A stretch of DNA of 64,000 nucleotides, taken from Pontibacillus chungwhensis BH030062 (GTDB taxonomy: Bacteria > Bacillota > Bacilli > Bacillales > BH030062). Positions within the stretch are counted from its first letter, which is position 1. Every line of letters begins with the position of its first letter. Under the pieces are notes generated by a model. It saw only the letters and a list, made by a program, of their open reading frames with translations. It was not told the DNA's origin and searched no databases. The translations under genes were made by a program, and so were the position numbers. Positions 10,764 through 18,809 of this stretch are shown here, in pieces. The stretch lies in contig NZ_AVBG01000014.1 of assembly GCF_000770675.1 (NCBI RefSeq), forward strand, positions 25,849 through 89,848, read 5' to 3'.

Positions 10764-12263
10764 ATGAAAAAAATCACCATTCCTATTTTATTTGGGGCAG
10801 GAATCATCTTAATCGGGATGTGGGCTTTCCTGAAGTTTCAAGATGGCTCAGAAAGTGCTGCCTCTCTACTGAATGAAGCAGAAGGGAAGAGTATTGTAGA
10901 TTTAAAAGGTGATGATCAAACTGGGCATCCCGTTAAGACATTTGATATAACCGCCTCTGAAAAACAATGGCAAATTAACCAGGATAAAAGCGTTCAAGCC
11001 TGGACATATAATCAATCCGTTCCTGGTCAGGAAATACGGGTTCAGGAAGGAGACTATGTAAAGGTTCATTTAAAGAATGACTTAGATGTTCCCGTCACTA
11101 TTCACTGGCATGGTGTTGTATTACCAAATAAAATGGACGGGGTTCCGGGGATAACGCAGGACGCTGTTCTACCGGGGGAAGAGTTCACCTATGAATTTTT
11201 AGCAGATAACCCGGGGACTTACTGGTATCACTCTCATCAGCACAGCTCTAAGCAAGTGGACAAAGGATTGTATGGAGCCTTCATTGTTGAAGAAGACCAG
11301 ACAAATTATAGTCAAGATCACACGTTTATTTTAGACGAATGGGCGATTAATAGTGAGAAACAAAGTATTACAAATATGGGCAGTATGATGACAGGCGGAA
11401 TGTCAGGAGACGGAGAAGCCGACACGAAAGCCATGTACGATACATTGACCATTAACGGCAAGAATGGAAGTTCTTTAAGTCCGATCGACATAAAAGAAGG
11501 GGAGTCAGCCAGACTTCGATTTGTAAATGCGGGCTACCAAACCCATGTTGTCCAATTCACAGATCAAATGCGCGTCATAGCTGTGGATGGGGAAGACGTA
11601 ACGAGTAATGAACAGCAATCAAAGTTAGAAATTGCCCCAGGCGAGAGGATCGATGTGGAATGGAAAAACGAAGGTGGATCTATAAGCTTACTGTCACAGT
11701 CTGAAGGCACAAACGATGTAACGATTCCTCTCAGTGATGAAGGTTCCCAGATGACAGGTGAACAAGAAGAATCAAGTGGAGGACTCGCAAGTGGGACTAG
11801 CTATGAGAGTAAAGAGCTACTATTTGATAAAACACCCGAGAACCCTGACGTAACATATGAGATGAACCTCAACATGGGCATGAACATGGGAGAAGGTATG
11901 GTATTCCAAATTAACGAAGACACCTTCCCAGACACCCCACCGATTCAAGTGGAAGAAGGGGATCTCGTTAAGGTAGAGCTAAAAAACACTGGCATGCTCA
12001 ACCACCCCATGCACCTCCATGGCCACAGATTTCAGGTCGTCTCTAAAAATGGAAAGAAATTAAACAACCCAATTGTCAAAGACCTCATAAACGTAAAACC
12101 AGGGGAAACCTATGAAGTCTATTTTAAAGCCAATAACAAAGGCGAATGGCTCTTCCACTGTCACGACAACAACCATGCAGATCGCGGAATGGTAACCATC
12201 GTCGATTACAAAAGTGTTTACTCTCCATTTGAAATAGGGAGAGGGACGAAGAACGCTCCTTAA
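10764..12263 (+). CDS. Multicopper oxidase (CueO/CotA-like), membrane-anchored
   Basis: 499 residues from ATG 10764 (AGAAAGGA at 8-bp spacing; ATG 10755 overlaps the RBS). An uncleaved-type N-terminal hydrophobic segment suggests anchoring on the outer face. All four copper-ligand clusters of the family are seen: HWHGVVLPN, WYHSHQHSS, HPMHLHGHRF and WLFHCHDNNHADRGM. Met-rich stretches (GSMMTGGMSG; NMGMNMGEGM) are typical of cuprous oxidases that oxidise Cu(I) to less toxic Cu(II). The direct-repeat promoter ties it to the neighbouring two-component system. Confidence 0.92.
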   Translation: MKKITIPILFGAGIILIGMWAFLKFQDGSESAASLLNEAEGKSIVDLKGDDQTGHPVKTFDITASEKQWQINQDKSVQAWTYNQSVPGQEIRVQEGDYVKVHLKNDLDVPVTIHWHGVVLPNKMDGVPGITQDAVLPGEEFTYEFLADNPGTYWYHSHQHSSKQVDKGLYGAFIVEEDQTNYSQDHTFILDEWAINSEKQSITNMGSMMTGGMSGDGEADTKAMYDTLTINGKNGSSLSPIDIKEGESARLRFVNAGYQTHVVQFTDQMRVIAVDGEDVTSNEQQSKLEIAPGERIDVEWKNEGGSISLLSQSEGTNDVTIPLSDEGSQMTGEQEESSGGLASGTSYESKELLFDKTPENPDVTYEMNLNMGMNMGEGMVFQINEDTFPDTPPIQVEEGDLVKVELKNTGMLNHPMHLHGHRFQVVSKNGKKLNNPIVKDLINVKPGETYEVYFKANNKGEWLFHCHDNNHADRGMVTIVDYKSVYSPFEIGRGTKNAP

Positions 12264-12409
12264 TAGACGTTCTATATGTAATGTGACAGAAAGAGGAGCT
12301 TATAGATCCGTTACTATAAAAGTGCATGGGGTGGATGTAGGGCAACGCCATTTCCTGGGGGGATTTGAACGGTCTCGAGGATTTTAAAGCTTTCCTTTCT
12401 ATATATGGC

Positions 12410-12590
12410 ATGTTTCCGTTTCTCTTATATGGAAAAGGTGGGCCTGGAAACTGCGAGACTCCCGTGGGAAGAAGAGTCTAGGTGAGACCCCGGAGGACGG
12501 CTTGCCGGCCGAGGAGGCTCACCAACTCCCCACAGGAAAGCGAGTGGTTTCCAGGCCCACCTTACACTCAATTCAAGCTAACGGAAACAT
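12410..12590 (+). repeat. Palindromic dispersed element, copy 1
   Basis: Outer arms ATGTTTCCGTT (12410-12420) / AACGGAAACAT (12580-12590) and a perfect 17-bp inner stem (12435-12451 with 12547-12563) enclose a GC-rich core with GCGAGACTCCC, GAGACCCCG and GAGGAGGCT blocks. A second copy is at 27407. The core resembles a repeat seen in many Bacillaceae genomes. Open frames that cross it are artefacts of the repeat. Confidence 0.85.
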
Positions 12591-12647
12591 TCTCTCAGTT
12601 TCGAGTTTTATGTAATAGCATGAAGTTTTTTCATCAACTTTCAAAAA

Positions 12648-12679
12648 TGCACAAGTTCTGCACATTTTCTGGGCATAAC
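12648..12679 (+). promoter_or_regulatory. Putative copper-regulon promoter with 11-bp direct repeat (copy 3)
   Basis: TGCAC at 12648 and 12659 (11 bp apart) and a weak -10 (CATAAC) at 12674, 15 bp after the second half-site, ahead of the copper-storage protein. Confidence 0.6.
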
Positions 12680-12713
12680 ATTTATGTAAAACAAATTAAA
12701 GGAGTGATTCGTA

Positions 12714-13043
12714 ATGGCACACCAAACTCATCAAGAGGCCATTAAAGCGTTACATGAATGTATGGAGGCTTGCAATCATTGTTATGATGCTTGTCTAAAA
12801 GAAGATGACTTAAACGGTATGAGAGACTGTATCCGTCTTGATCGCGAGTGTGCAGACATTTGTGCATACTTAGAACAAGCAATTACAAGAGGTACTCCGT
12901 TTGTTTCAGAACTAGCACAAGCTTGTGCAGCGATTTGCGAGCGTTGTGGTGAAGAGTGCAAAAAGCATGACCATAAGCATTGTCAAGACTGTGCAGATGC
13001 ATGTTTCAAATGTGCAGATGCTTGTAAGAAATTAATCGCATAA
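12714..13043 (+). CDS. Four-helix-bundle copper-storage/binding protein (Csp-like, DUF326)
   Basis: 109 residues, RBS AAAGGAGTG. No signal peptide, so cytosolic. About fifteen cysteines recur at helix spacing (CMEACNHCYDAC, CADICAYL, CAAICERCGEEC, CQDCADACFKCADAC), plus an HDHKHC segment. This is the pattern of the Csp family, whose bundles sequester many Cu(I) ions along the core. It probably buffers cytosolic copper while the ATPase and oxidase remove it. It is monocistronic, between the direct-repeat promoter and a strong terminator. Confidence 0.9.
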   Translation: MAHQTHQEAIKALHECMEACNHCYDACLKEDDLNGMRDCIRLDRECADICAYLEQAITRGTPFVSELAQACAAICERCGEECKKHDHKHCQDCADACFKCADACKKLIA

Positions 13044-13056
13044 GTAGAACTTCCTT

Positions 13057-13094
13057 GAGCACCCACCTTTTACTAAAAAGGTGGGTGCTCTATT
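13057..13094 (+). terminator. Rho-independent terminator after copper-storage gene
   Basis: A 15-bp perfect stem GAGCACCCACCTTTT / AAAAGGTGGGTGCTC with a 4-nt loop, followed by TATTTGTTTTT. Confidence 0.9.
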
Positions 13095-13156
13095 TGTTTT
13101 TCTGATATAATAATGTTATAGTGGGAACACGTCACATAAAAGAGGAGTTTTCATCC

Positions 13157-13390
13157 ATGGAACTACTTCAGTTCTTGAAAGATGAAGGGTACTCCGAGAC
13201 GATCGTCCACGATCAACAGAGTAGACCGATTTATTACAATTTGAATGATATAAGTGACGATATGCAGCTTTACTCTACGTTAAACATTCAGCCTGTTCGA
13301 ATTGAATATTTCCCCTTCGACGCTAGACCGTATTTTGTCAGTGTAGAAGAGAGTCGCAAACAGATTATTTATGTTCAAAAAGGCAAATAA
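13157..13390 (+). CDS. Hypothetical protein, 77 residues
   Basis: ATG 13157 has AGAGGAG 9 bp upstream; a longer frame from 13121 starts before the RBS. The small acidic protein (MELLQFLKDEGYSE...) has no TM segment or recognisable domain. It is flanked by the copper-storage terminator and a long gene-free stretch. Codon use and RBS suggest it is real. Function unknown. Confidence 0.65.
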   Translation: MELLQFLKDEGYSETIVHDQQSRPIYYNLNDISDDMQLYSTLNIQPVRIEYFPFDARPYFVSVEESRKQIIYVQKGK

Positions 13391-13599
13391 GATAAAAAAG
13401 AAAAAGTAAGAAGGGCCCCCTTCTTCCATTCAAACCATCAACAATCTAAAAGTAGAGTCTGACAGACACTCCCCCTCAACAAGGCTTTTGCAGGTTGTTG
13501 GTGCTAATTTGTTTACCGAAAATCTCCTTCCTATATTAAATCTTCAACACTAATTTTCCATATTTACTTAAACTAATTGAAAACAACAAACCGCTTTAA

Positions 13600-13729
13600 A
13601 GAATTAGGAATGTGAGCTTTCTTATAGATACAACGCTTTAAAGCGAAGGTTTCGCTGCTGAGGTCGGTGTGGAACCGAGCGATGGAATAATAAGGAACAC
13701 CCTGGTCTTCGCGGCCAGGGTGTTTTTTT
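13600..13729 (+). ncRNA. Candidate structured small RNA or orphan leader
   Basis: A hairpin-rich stretch: CGCTTTAAAGCG, then TCGGT/ACCGA closing a small loop, ending in a strong intrinsic terminator (AACACCCTGG / CCAGGGTGTT plus seven T, 13696-13729). No ORF lies immediately downstream, so a stand-alone RNA is more likely than a riboswitch. The 5' end is a guess. Not matched to a known family. Confidence 0.45.
13696..13729 (+). terminator. Intrinsic terminator of candidate small RNA
   Basis: Perfect 10-bp stem AACACCCTGG / CCAGGGTGTT, 9-nt loop, T-rich tail. Confidence 0.85.
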
Positions 13730-13794
13730 ATGTGTTTTGAGGAGGTCGTATGGTGGGGATGGGTGGGTGCTCAGTGACCTTTTCGACTGATTAT

Positions 13795-13980
13795 GTGGTC
13801 AAAAGGTAAGGGAGAGGCTTGATCAGTGACGTTTTCACCGGCTGAAAGGCTTAAAAGGTCATAGAAGGGCCCGTTCTCTTACCTTTTTACAGACAAATGA
13901 TCATAAAAGGTAAGAGAGCGTTTTGATCAGTGGCCTTTTTGATAAGAATCCCTTCCAAAAGGTCAGCGATCATTCTCCGG
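13795..13980. repeat. Cluster of AAAAGGTAAG-type palindromic repeat units
   Basis: Units beginning AAAAGGTAAGGGA (13801), inverted (AAAAGGTCATAGA ... TCTCTTACCTTTT, 13854-13890) and AAAAGGTAAGAGAG (13905), each paired with a GATCAGTGACNTTTT-like arm. Related units make up the larger elements at 31785, 35091 and 37551. Confidence 0.6.
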
Positions 13981-14050
13981 TTTCACGCTGAAAAGGGTGG
14001 CAAGGTTAAAGGTGGGGGATTAGCCTCTGATATGAAGATTTTACATTTGT

Positions 14051-14089
14051 ATATAAGCATTGACTTATATAAACGGATGCTTATATAAT
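14051..14089 (+). promoter_or_regulatory. ArsR operator overlapping the ars promoter
   Basis: A perfect 10-bp inverted repeat ATATAAGCAT (14051-14060) / ATGCTTATAT (14077-14086) spans a promoter with -35 TTGACT (14060-14065) and -10 TATAAT (14084-14089), 18-bp spacer. Repressor bound here would block RNA polymerase; autoregulation by ArsR is the expected mode. Confidence 0.85.
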
Positions 14090-14139
14090 GTTGTTGGTTA
14101 AAAGAAATACATATCAAACGGTGTCAGGAGGTGAGGTAC

Positions 14140-14484
14140 ATGAATCAAACGCTTTTATCGGTCGAGGAAACGTCTAGAGTGCTGAAGTTATTAGGAGACC
14201 AGACTCGTCTTACGATTGTCGGGCTTATTAAGGATACGGAGTGCTGTGTGTGCGAACTTGTCGAGATTCTAGAGATGTCGCAGCCTTCCATTAGCCAGCA
14301 TTTGAGGAAACTGCGCGATGCTGGGATTGTGAAGGAGAAACGGAAGGGGCACTGGATGTTTTATGCCTTGAATGAGGATCATGCTGCTTTTGATTTAATC
14401 TCACGTATTCTAGAACACATGCCAGATCAGAAGGAGAAGATTGTCGCTCTTGAGCAATCTGGTAAACGTATTGTGTGTGAGTAG
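14140..14484 (+). CDS. arsR: ArsR/SmtB-family arsenic-responsive repressor
   Basis: 114 residues from ATG 14140 (AGGAGG at 8-bp spacing; GTG 14131 overlaps the RBS). The winged HTH (ELVEILEMSQPSISQHLRKL) is preceded by ECCVCEL, the alpha-3 cysteine motif that binds As(III)/Sb(III) in classical ArsR proteins. It represses the promoter carrying the palindrome at 14051 until metalloid binds. First gene of the arsR-arsB-small ORF-arsC run, spaced 15 bp before arsB. Confidence 0.94.
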   Translation: MNQTLLSVEETSRVLKLLGDQTRLTIVGLIKDTECCVCELVEILEMSQPSISQHLRKLRDAGIVKEKRKGHWMFYALNEDHAAFDLISRILEHMPDQKEKIVALEQSGKRIVCE

Positions 14485-14499
14485 GAGGAGTTTAAGAGA

Positions 14500-15792
14500 A
14501 TGGATGTAGGAATTGCTGTCGCCATATTCCTCATTACGCTTGTCTTTGTCATCTGGCAGCCGAAGAACCTTGGCATCGGCTGGACCGCATGTGCGGGCGC
14601 GATTGTGGCATTAGTGGCAGGCGTTGTTGATTTTGGTGACGTTGCAACCGTGACAGGCATTGTGTGGAATGCGACCTTAGCGTTTATTGCCATTATTATT
14701 ATTTCATTAATCTTAGATGAAATTGGATTTTTCGAATGGGCCGCCCTTCATATGGCTCGTCTGTCAAACGGGAATGGACTGAAAATGTTTATCTTAATAT
14801 CGGTGCTTGGAGCAGGAGTAGCCGCGCTTTTCGCCAATGATGGTGCAGCGCTAATCTTAACACCGATTGTGCTTGCGATGGTGCGGGCACTGAACTTTGA
14901 GGAGAGAAAGATCTTTCCTTTCATTATGGCAAGTGGATTTATCGCGGATACGACGTCGCTCCCGCTTGTAGTGAGTAACCTTGTGAATATCGTATCTGCT
15001 GACTTTTTTGATATCGGATTTATCGAATATGCGTCGCGCATGATTATTCCGAATATGTTCTCGCTTGTCGCCAGTATTCTTGTGCTGTTCTTGTATTTCC
15101 GAAAAGATATCCCTCGTAAATACGATGTTACTCAGTTGCGTGAACCGAAAGAGGCGATTCAGGATCACACGATGTTCCGCCTGTCCTGGTGGGTACTTGC
15201 GGTACTCTTAGCTGGTTACTTCGCCAGTGAGTTCTTGAGCGTTCCGGTATCGATTATCGCAGGAATTGTCGCGATCTTCTTCTTACTAATGGCACGTAGA
15301 AGTTCGGTTGTCGAAACTGGAAAAGTCGTCAAAGGAGCACCATGGGCGATTGTGTTCTTCTCAATCGGAATGTATGTCGTAGTGTATGGCCTTCGTAACG
15401 TTGGATTGACTGACGTGTTAGCGAGCGTCATTGAAGCGGCTGCTGATCAAGGGCTGTTCGTCGGGACAGTAGCGATGGGCTTCATTGCAGCTATATTGTC
15501 TTCTGTTATGAATAACATGCCAACCGTTATGATTGACGCGATTGCCATCGCTGATTCGAATGCGACCGGCATTATGAAAGAAGGACTTATCTATGCGAAC
15601 GTAATCGGAAGTGACTTAGGTCCGAAGATTACACCAATTGGATCTCTTGCCACGCTTTTATGGCTACACGTTCTGTCGCAAAAAGGCGTGAAGATCTCGT
15701 GGGGGTACTACTTCAAGATTGGAATTATCCTAACGGTGCCAACGCTATTCATTACGCTAGTAGGACTGTATCTCACGTTGTTATTGCTGTAA
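14500..15792 (+). CDS. arsB: Arsenite efflux permease ArsB
   Basis: 430 residues, about 11-12 hydrophobic helices, in the ArsB/NhaD ion-transporter superfamily. It exports arsenite/antimonite from the cytosol. Seen: an N-terminal [12 protein letters not shown] segment, [17 protein letters not shown] in the first half and the symmetrical [17 protein letters not shown] in the second half, matching ArsB's inverted-repeat architecture. RBS AGGAGG. No arsA is present, so it would run on membrane potential alone. Confidence 0.93.
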   Translation: MDVGIAVAIFLITLVFVIWQPKNLGIGWTACAGAIVALVAGVVDFGDVATVTGIVWNATLAFIAIIIISLILDEIGFFEWAALHMARLSNGNGLKMFILISVLGAGVAALFANDGAALILTPIVLAMVRALNFEERKIFPFIMASGFIADTTSLPLVVSNLVNIVSADFFDIGFIEYASRMIIPNMFSLVASILVLFLYFRKDIPRKYDVTQLREPKEAIQDHTMFRLSWWVLAVLLAGYFASEFLSVPVSIIAGIVAIFFLLMARRSSVVETGKVVKGAPWAIVFFSIGMYVVVYGLRNVGLTDVLASVIEAAADQGLFVGTVAMGFIAAILSSVMNNMPTVMIDAIAIADSNATGIMKEGLIYANVIGSDLGPKITPIGSLATLLWLHVLSQKGVKISWGYYFKIGIILTVPTLFITLVGLYLTLLLL

Positions 15793-15819
15793 GTCATGAC
15801 TCTTATATAGGAGAAAAGA

Positions 15820-15969
15820 ATGCCATTCGTTATACTCGTTTCATTCGTATTATTCATCTATTTAACATTTAAAGTACACCATCTAGGAACGATGCTAAAA
15901 CAGCAACAGAAAGACCAAGAGGAGATTAAGTCTCTGCTAAAAATAATTATTAAAAACAATGAGAAATAA
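15820..15969 (+). CDS. Small membrane peptide between arsB and arsC, 49 aa
   Basis: An ORF from ATG 15820 (AGGAG six bases upstream) to TAA 15967-15969. One N-terminal TM helix ([15 protein letters not shown]) is followed by a charged amphipathic coil ([18 protein letters not shown]). It lies 27 bp after arsB and 14 bp before arsC in the same direction, so it is co-transcribed. No known family recognised. The RBS and placement argue that it is real; a role as an ArsB accessory peptide is speculation. Confidence 0.65.
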   Translation: MPFVILVSFVLFIYLTFKVHHLGTMLKQQQKDQEEIKSLLKIIIKNNEK

Positions 15970-15983
15970 AAGGAGCAATCAAC

Positions 15984-16409
15984 ATGACGAACCAAAAACC
16001 CGTTCTATACTTCTTATGCACAGGAAACTCTTGCCGCAGCCAGATGGCTGAAGCGTGGGGCAAACATTATCTAGGTGACACTTGGGACGTAAAGAGTGCT
16101 GGTATTGAGGCGCACGGCCTGAACCCAAATGCGGTAAAAGCGATGAAAGAAGTCGATATGGACATCACCGATCAAACATCAGACATCATCGACCCAGAAA
16201 TCCTAAATAACGCTGAATTTGTCGTAACCCTTTGTGGAGATGCAAACGACAAATGCCCAATGACACCAGCTCACGTTCGCCGTGAACACTGGGGCTTCGA
16301 CGACCCAGCCAAAGCAGAAGGAACAGAAGAAGAGAAATGGTCATTCTTCCAGCGCGTCCGCGGCGAAATTGGCGAGCGTATTAAGCGTTTTGCTGAGACA
16401 GGGGAATAA
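15984..16409 (+). CDS. arsC: Thioredoxin-coupled arsenate reductase
   Basis: 141 residues, the size of the pI258/B. subtilis ArsC family with a low-molecular-weight phosphatase fold. The P-loop [13 protein letters not shown] gives catalytic Cys12 (Cys-x5-Arg18); Cys84 and Cys91 ([12 protein letters not shown]) complete the disulfide relay. It reduces arsenate to arsenite in the cytosol for export by ArsB. RBS AAAGGAG. Last gene of the ars operon. Confidence 0.96.
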   Translation: MTNQKPVLYFLCTGNSCRSQMAEAWGKHYLGDTWDVKSAGIEAHGLNPNAVKAMKEVDMDITDQTSDIIDPEILNNAEFVVTLCGDANDKCPMTPAHVRREHWGFDDPAKAEGTEEEKWSFFQRVRGEIGERIKRFAETGE

Positions 16410-16482
16410 GAGTTAAGGAAAAGTCTAAAAGAAAGTAGTTCAGTTTAGCTGAACAAACATATGGAATAGCATATGAAGAAGG

Positions 16483-16512
16483 AGACCAAATCTTAAAAGA
16501 TTTGGTCTTTTT
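16483..16512 (+). terminator. Rho-independent terminator of the ars operon
   Basis: Perfect 12-bp stem AGACCAAATCTT / AAGATTTGGTCT with a 2-nt loop and T tail. Confidence 0.9.
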
Positions 16513-16669
16513 ATATATCAACATTTATTAGGTGTTAACACTGGAACTGTCATAAAGAGTTAAAACTTAGATAATATAACGCCAATAGCTAAATTGAAAG
16601 TTCTAATATGGAAAGTGATGAATTGTTATTTTATGTTAAAATTGAAGTAGAGTTGGTGAAGGAATCTAC

Positions 16670-16704
16670 TTAAACTAACGGGGCAGTTTTGTTGAAGAAG
16701 ATTG
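16670..16704 (+). repeat. Intergenic repeat family E, copy 1
   Basis: CTAACGGGGCAGTTTTG followed by TTGAAGAAGA, directly after a TAA in an otherwise gene-free stretch (16513-16747) and upstream of the SUFU gene. Best match to copy 4. Confidence 0.6.
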
Positions 16705-16747
16705 TTGAATTGATATTAAATGTAATTTAAAAGTTTTGGGAGGAAGT

Positions 16748-17314
16748 ATGAATAAATTCATAAATTTCTTAGAGAATCACTTAGGTGAGATTGAATGCGG
16801 ATGGTCTAAAAACGAAGACGACGAGGAACTTCCATTTCAAGTTGTCAAATATGGTAATGGACCTTTCGAGGGTACGGTGACTTATTCAACATTGGGGTTG
16901 AGTAATTTTCCGTTTGTATCATATATGAGCGAAAAAGAAATACATCAAGAACTTATTTTTGTTGCAGACTCAAGTATTGGAGATATAAATATACCATCGT
17001 TACTGCAACAAGTAGGTTTAATGATATTTCAAAAAAATCGTGCCCTTTTAAGGGGAGATGTTATAGGACCTTATGGCTCATTATTTAATAACTCAAAATT
17101 AGAAGCCCTATACTCAACAATGCCAGTTTATTTCCCTGATGATTTTCACTCTTATTCAGTAAATGAAGATATTACTATTGTGATGACTTGGCTTATTCCG
17201 ATTACTTCAAAAGAAGCTCTGTTTGTTGAGGAAAACGGATGGAGTAGCTTTGAAGATAAACTTGAAGATTTAGACCCTGATCTAATTGACTTCAACCGAG
17301 AAAGTATTATTTAG
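16748..17314 (+). CDS. Suppressor-of-fused (SUFU) domain protein
   Basis: 188 residues from ATG 16748 (GGGAGG at 16738; upstream TTG 16736 overlaps the RBS). The fold-typical segments PFEGTVTYSTLGLSNFPF and an acidic DLDPDLIDFNRE ending match the bacterial SUFU-domain family. In B. subtilis this family includes YqcF, immunity protein to the LXG toxin YqcG. No toxin gene is adjacent, so this is either an orphan immunity gene or has another role. It starts an AT-richer block of small genes separated by family E repeats. Confidence 0.8.
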   Translation: MNKFINFLENHLGEIECGWSKNEDDEELPFQVVKYGNGPFEGTVTYSTLGLSNFPFVSYMSEKEIHQELIFVADSSIGDINIPSLLQQVGLMIFQKNRALLRGDVIGPYGSLFNNSKLEALYSTMPVYFPDDFHSYSVNEDITIVMTWLIPITSKEALFVEENGWSSFEDKLEDLDPDLIDFNRESII

Positions 17315-17325
17315 TATAATCATTC

Positions 17326-17360
17326 TTTAACTAAAGGGTGCGAATGTTGAACAAGAACAG
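17326..17360 (+). repeat. Intergenic repeat family E, copy 2
   Basis: AACTAAAGGGTGCGAATG followed by TTGAACAAGAA, 12 bp after the SUFU stop and upstream of the lipoprotein at 17404. Confidence 0.65.
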
Positions 17361-17403
17361 TCGCTTCTTTCAATAGCGGAGCAGGCTTGATCAGGAGGAT
17401 TAT

Positions 17404-17697
17404 ATGGTAAAGAAAAAGGCATTACTCGTCGTTACGCTTTTACTACTTACAATTTCTTTAATAGGCTGCTTAAAAGAAGATACAGTTAAGGGGAAAATTA
17501 AAGGTACTATTGAAGAAAAGTATCCACAACAAAATATGATATTAGTACAGGATAATTCTAATACCCGAAACAAAATCCCTGTTGATGATATTGAAAAATA
17601 TGAAATAGGAGACAAAGTAGAAATTACTGTGTATATGGATCCTGAAATAAACGGTGCTACAACATATAAAAATTCGAAATTTGTAATAAAAAAGTAA
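17404..17697 (+). CDS. Small hypothetical lipoprotein, 97 aa
   Basis: ATG 17404 behind AGGAGG. A Lys-rich n-region, hydrophobic core and lipobox LIGC (Cys about 21) predict membrane anchoring outside the cell. The mature part is an ~75-residue beta-rich domain (KGKIKGTIEEKYP..., KYEIGDKVEITV) resembling small OB-like DUF3221-type lipoproteins; this assignment is tentative. A long open frame on the opposite strand here is taken as a shadow. Confidence 0.75.
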   Translation: MVKKKALLVVTLLLLTISLIGCLKEDTVKGKIKGTIEEKYPQQNMILVQDNSNTRNKIPVDDIEKYEIGDKVEITVYMDPEINGATTYKNSKFVIKK

Positions 17698-17740
17698 ATT
17701 AACTCACTTAGGAAAAGGGATGAAATTTCTCCATAACTTA

Positions 17741-17773
17741 TTAAACTATTGGGTGCAATAGTGAAATAAGGAG
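17741..17773 (+). repeat. Intergenic repeat family E, copy 3 (diverged)
   Basis: TTAAACTATTGGGTGCAATA followed by GTGAAATAAGG, 43 bp after the lipoprotein stop; the most degenerate copy. Confidence 0.5.
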
Positions 17774-17884
17774 TTGTCGATGCGGCAGCTCCTATTGTGT
17801 TAATGCGGCAGTAGAGTTTAATACCAATTAAAGTGTACTGTAACGCTCTCATATATTTATCGTCTAAATAGTAAGGAGGTTAGT

Positions 17885-18412
17885 ATGATGAAATTTAGAT
17901 TTTTATTCTTTGCTTTAACTCTTATATGTCTTTTATCAATAATGGGTTGTTCTGGCATAAATGATACGAATGAAAAAGCTGATAATGATAGTGAAGTTAA
18001 GGAGGTTAGTAACAATGAAGAGTTGGACGGTTCTTCAGGGGATGTTATTCCTAAGCCACCAAGTCTAACCGTTTTTGTTGGAGAAGAGACTATTAGACCA
18101 TCGCTTGGTACTCATAGTTGGAGTATAGACAATGGAGACGGAACAGCAAGTGGAATAGAGGCAGGTTCTTCTGCACCACCAGAATTGGTTAAAGATAGTA
18201 ATCCAATGCAGGTAACAGCCGATACCAATGTTGAATTGGACTTCGAAGAACAGCCAGAAAGCTATACTGTTAGAATATGGGGTGAGGACAACAATGTTGT
18301 ATACAGCTCTGATGAGGTTGTTCTGTCTGAAAAAGGAAAAATTGTTTACGAGGTGTTAGCACATTGGGAACAAGGTACTGCAAGTTATGCCTTTTCTTTA
18401 GATGTTGAATAA
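17885..18412 (+). CDS. Hypothetical lipoprotein, 175 aa
   Basis: ATG 17885 behind AAGGAGG. Signal sequence with lipobox IMGC (Cys about 22), an acidic low-complexity linker, then a domain beginning KPPSLTVFVGEETIRPSLGTH with a C-terminal VYEVLAHWEQGTASYAFSL. These segments occur in small Bacillus lipoproteins of unknown function. No catalytic motif seen. Same orientation and spacing pattern as its neighbours. Confidence 0.75.
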   Translation: MMKFRFLFFALTLICLLSIMGCSGINDTNEKADNDSEVKEVSNNEELDGSSGDVIPKPPSLTVFVGEETIRPSLGTHSWSIDNGDGTASGIEAGSSAPPELVKDSNPMQVTADTNVELDFEEQPESYTVRIWGEDNNVVYSSDEVVLSEKGKIVYEVLAHWEQGTASYAFSLDVE

Positions 18413-18420
18413 CTTCATTA

Positions 18421-18455
18421 TTAAGCTAACGGGTGCGATTGTTGAAGAAGAGAAA
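18421..18455 (+). repeat. Intergenic repeat family E, copy 4 (closest to consensus)
   Basis: AGCTAACGGGTGCGATTG followed by TTGAAGAAGAG, 9 bp after the lipoprotein stop. A partial echo (ATTAACGGACC...AATCGTTG) follows at 18467-18487. Confidence 0.7.
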
Positions 18456-18534
18456 TCACATCTTCCATTAACGGACCAGAATCGTTGAATGAAATATTGA
18501 AAAAAAGTTTGCATCTAGGATGTGATAAAACTTT

Positions 18535-18732
18535 ATGGTATGGTTTGATTTACTTTTTCTAGTAACCATATGGGGGGTATTTCTTGCGGTTTCAAGAAAT
18601 ATTAAATTAACACTAATTGTTTTAACAATAGCATCCTTCATTTGTATAGTTTTTAACTTAGATATTTTTTATGTCGTACCGATTTCATCTTTTGTTAATT
18701 TTATTCTTGGAAAGAATAGAAAAAACCAATAA
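18535..18732 (+). CDS. Small hypothetical membrane protein, 65 aa
   Basis: Two to three hydrophobic segments (FDLLFLVTIWGVFLAV, LTLIVLTIASFICIVF, VVPISSFVNFIL) and a basic tail. The RBS is weak (AGGA about 14 bp upstream), so the start is uncertain. Supported by its slot between two family E repeats. Function unknown. Confidence 0.5.
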   Translation: MVWFDLLFLVTIWGVFLAVSRNIKLTLIVLTIASFICIVFNLDIFYVVPISSFVNFILGKNRKNQ

Positions 18733-18737
18733 AGTTA

Positions 18738-18773
18738 TTCCACTAACGGGTGCGATTATCCAAGAAGAGAATC
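18738..18773 (+). repeat. Intergenic repeat family E, copy 5
   Basis: CCACTAACGGGTGCGATTAT followed by CCAAGAAGAGA, 5 bp after the preceding stop. Confidence 0.7.
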
Positions 18774-18809
18774 GTTCTCTAAGCTATAAAAACGAAAGGG
18801 GAATATTAA

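Larger units (their letters stand above)
13391..14050. other. 660-bp gene-free stretch between copper and arsenic clusters
   Basis: No supported ORF. It holds a short hairpin AAGAAGGG/CCCTTCTT (13408-13425), a candidate small RNA with terminator (about 13600-13729) and palindromic AAAAGGTAAG-type repeats (13795-13980). The arsR promoter follows. Confidence 0.7.

Noticed and set aside
12482..12745. 87-aa open frame across palindromic element copy 1
   Set aside because: Lies in the repeat core and runs into the copper-storage gene start; Arg/Pro-rich translation typical of GC-rich non-coding DNA.
17400..17852. 150-aa open frame antisense to the lipoprotein gene 17404
   Set aside because: No usable RBS, hydrophobic low-complexity product, and the plus strand has a clear lipoprotein with AGGAGG.
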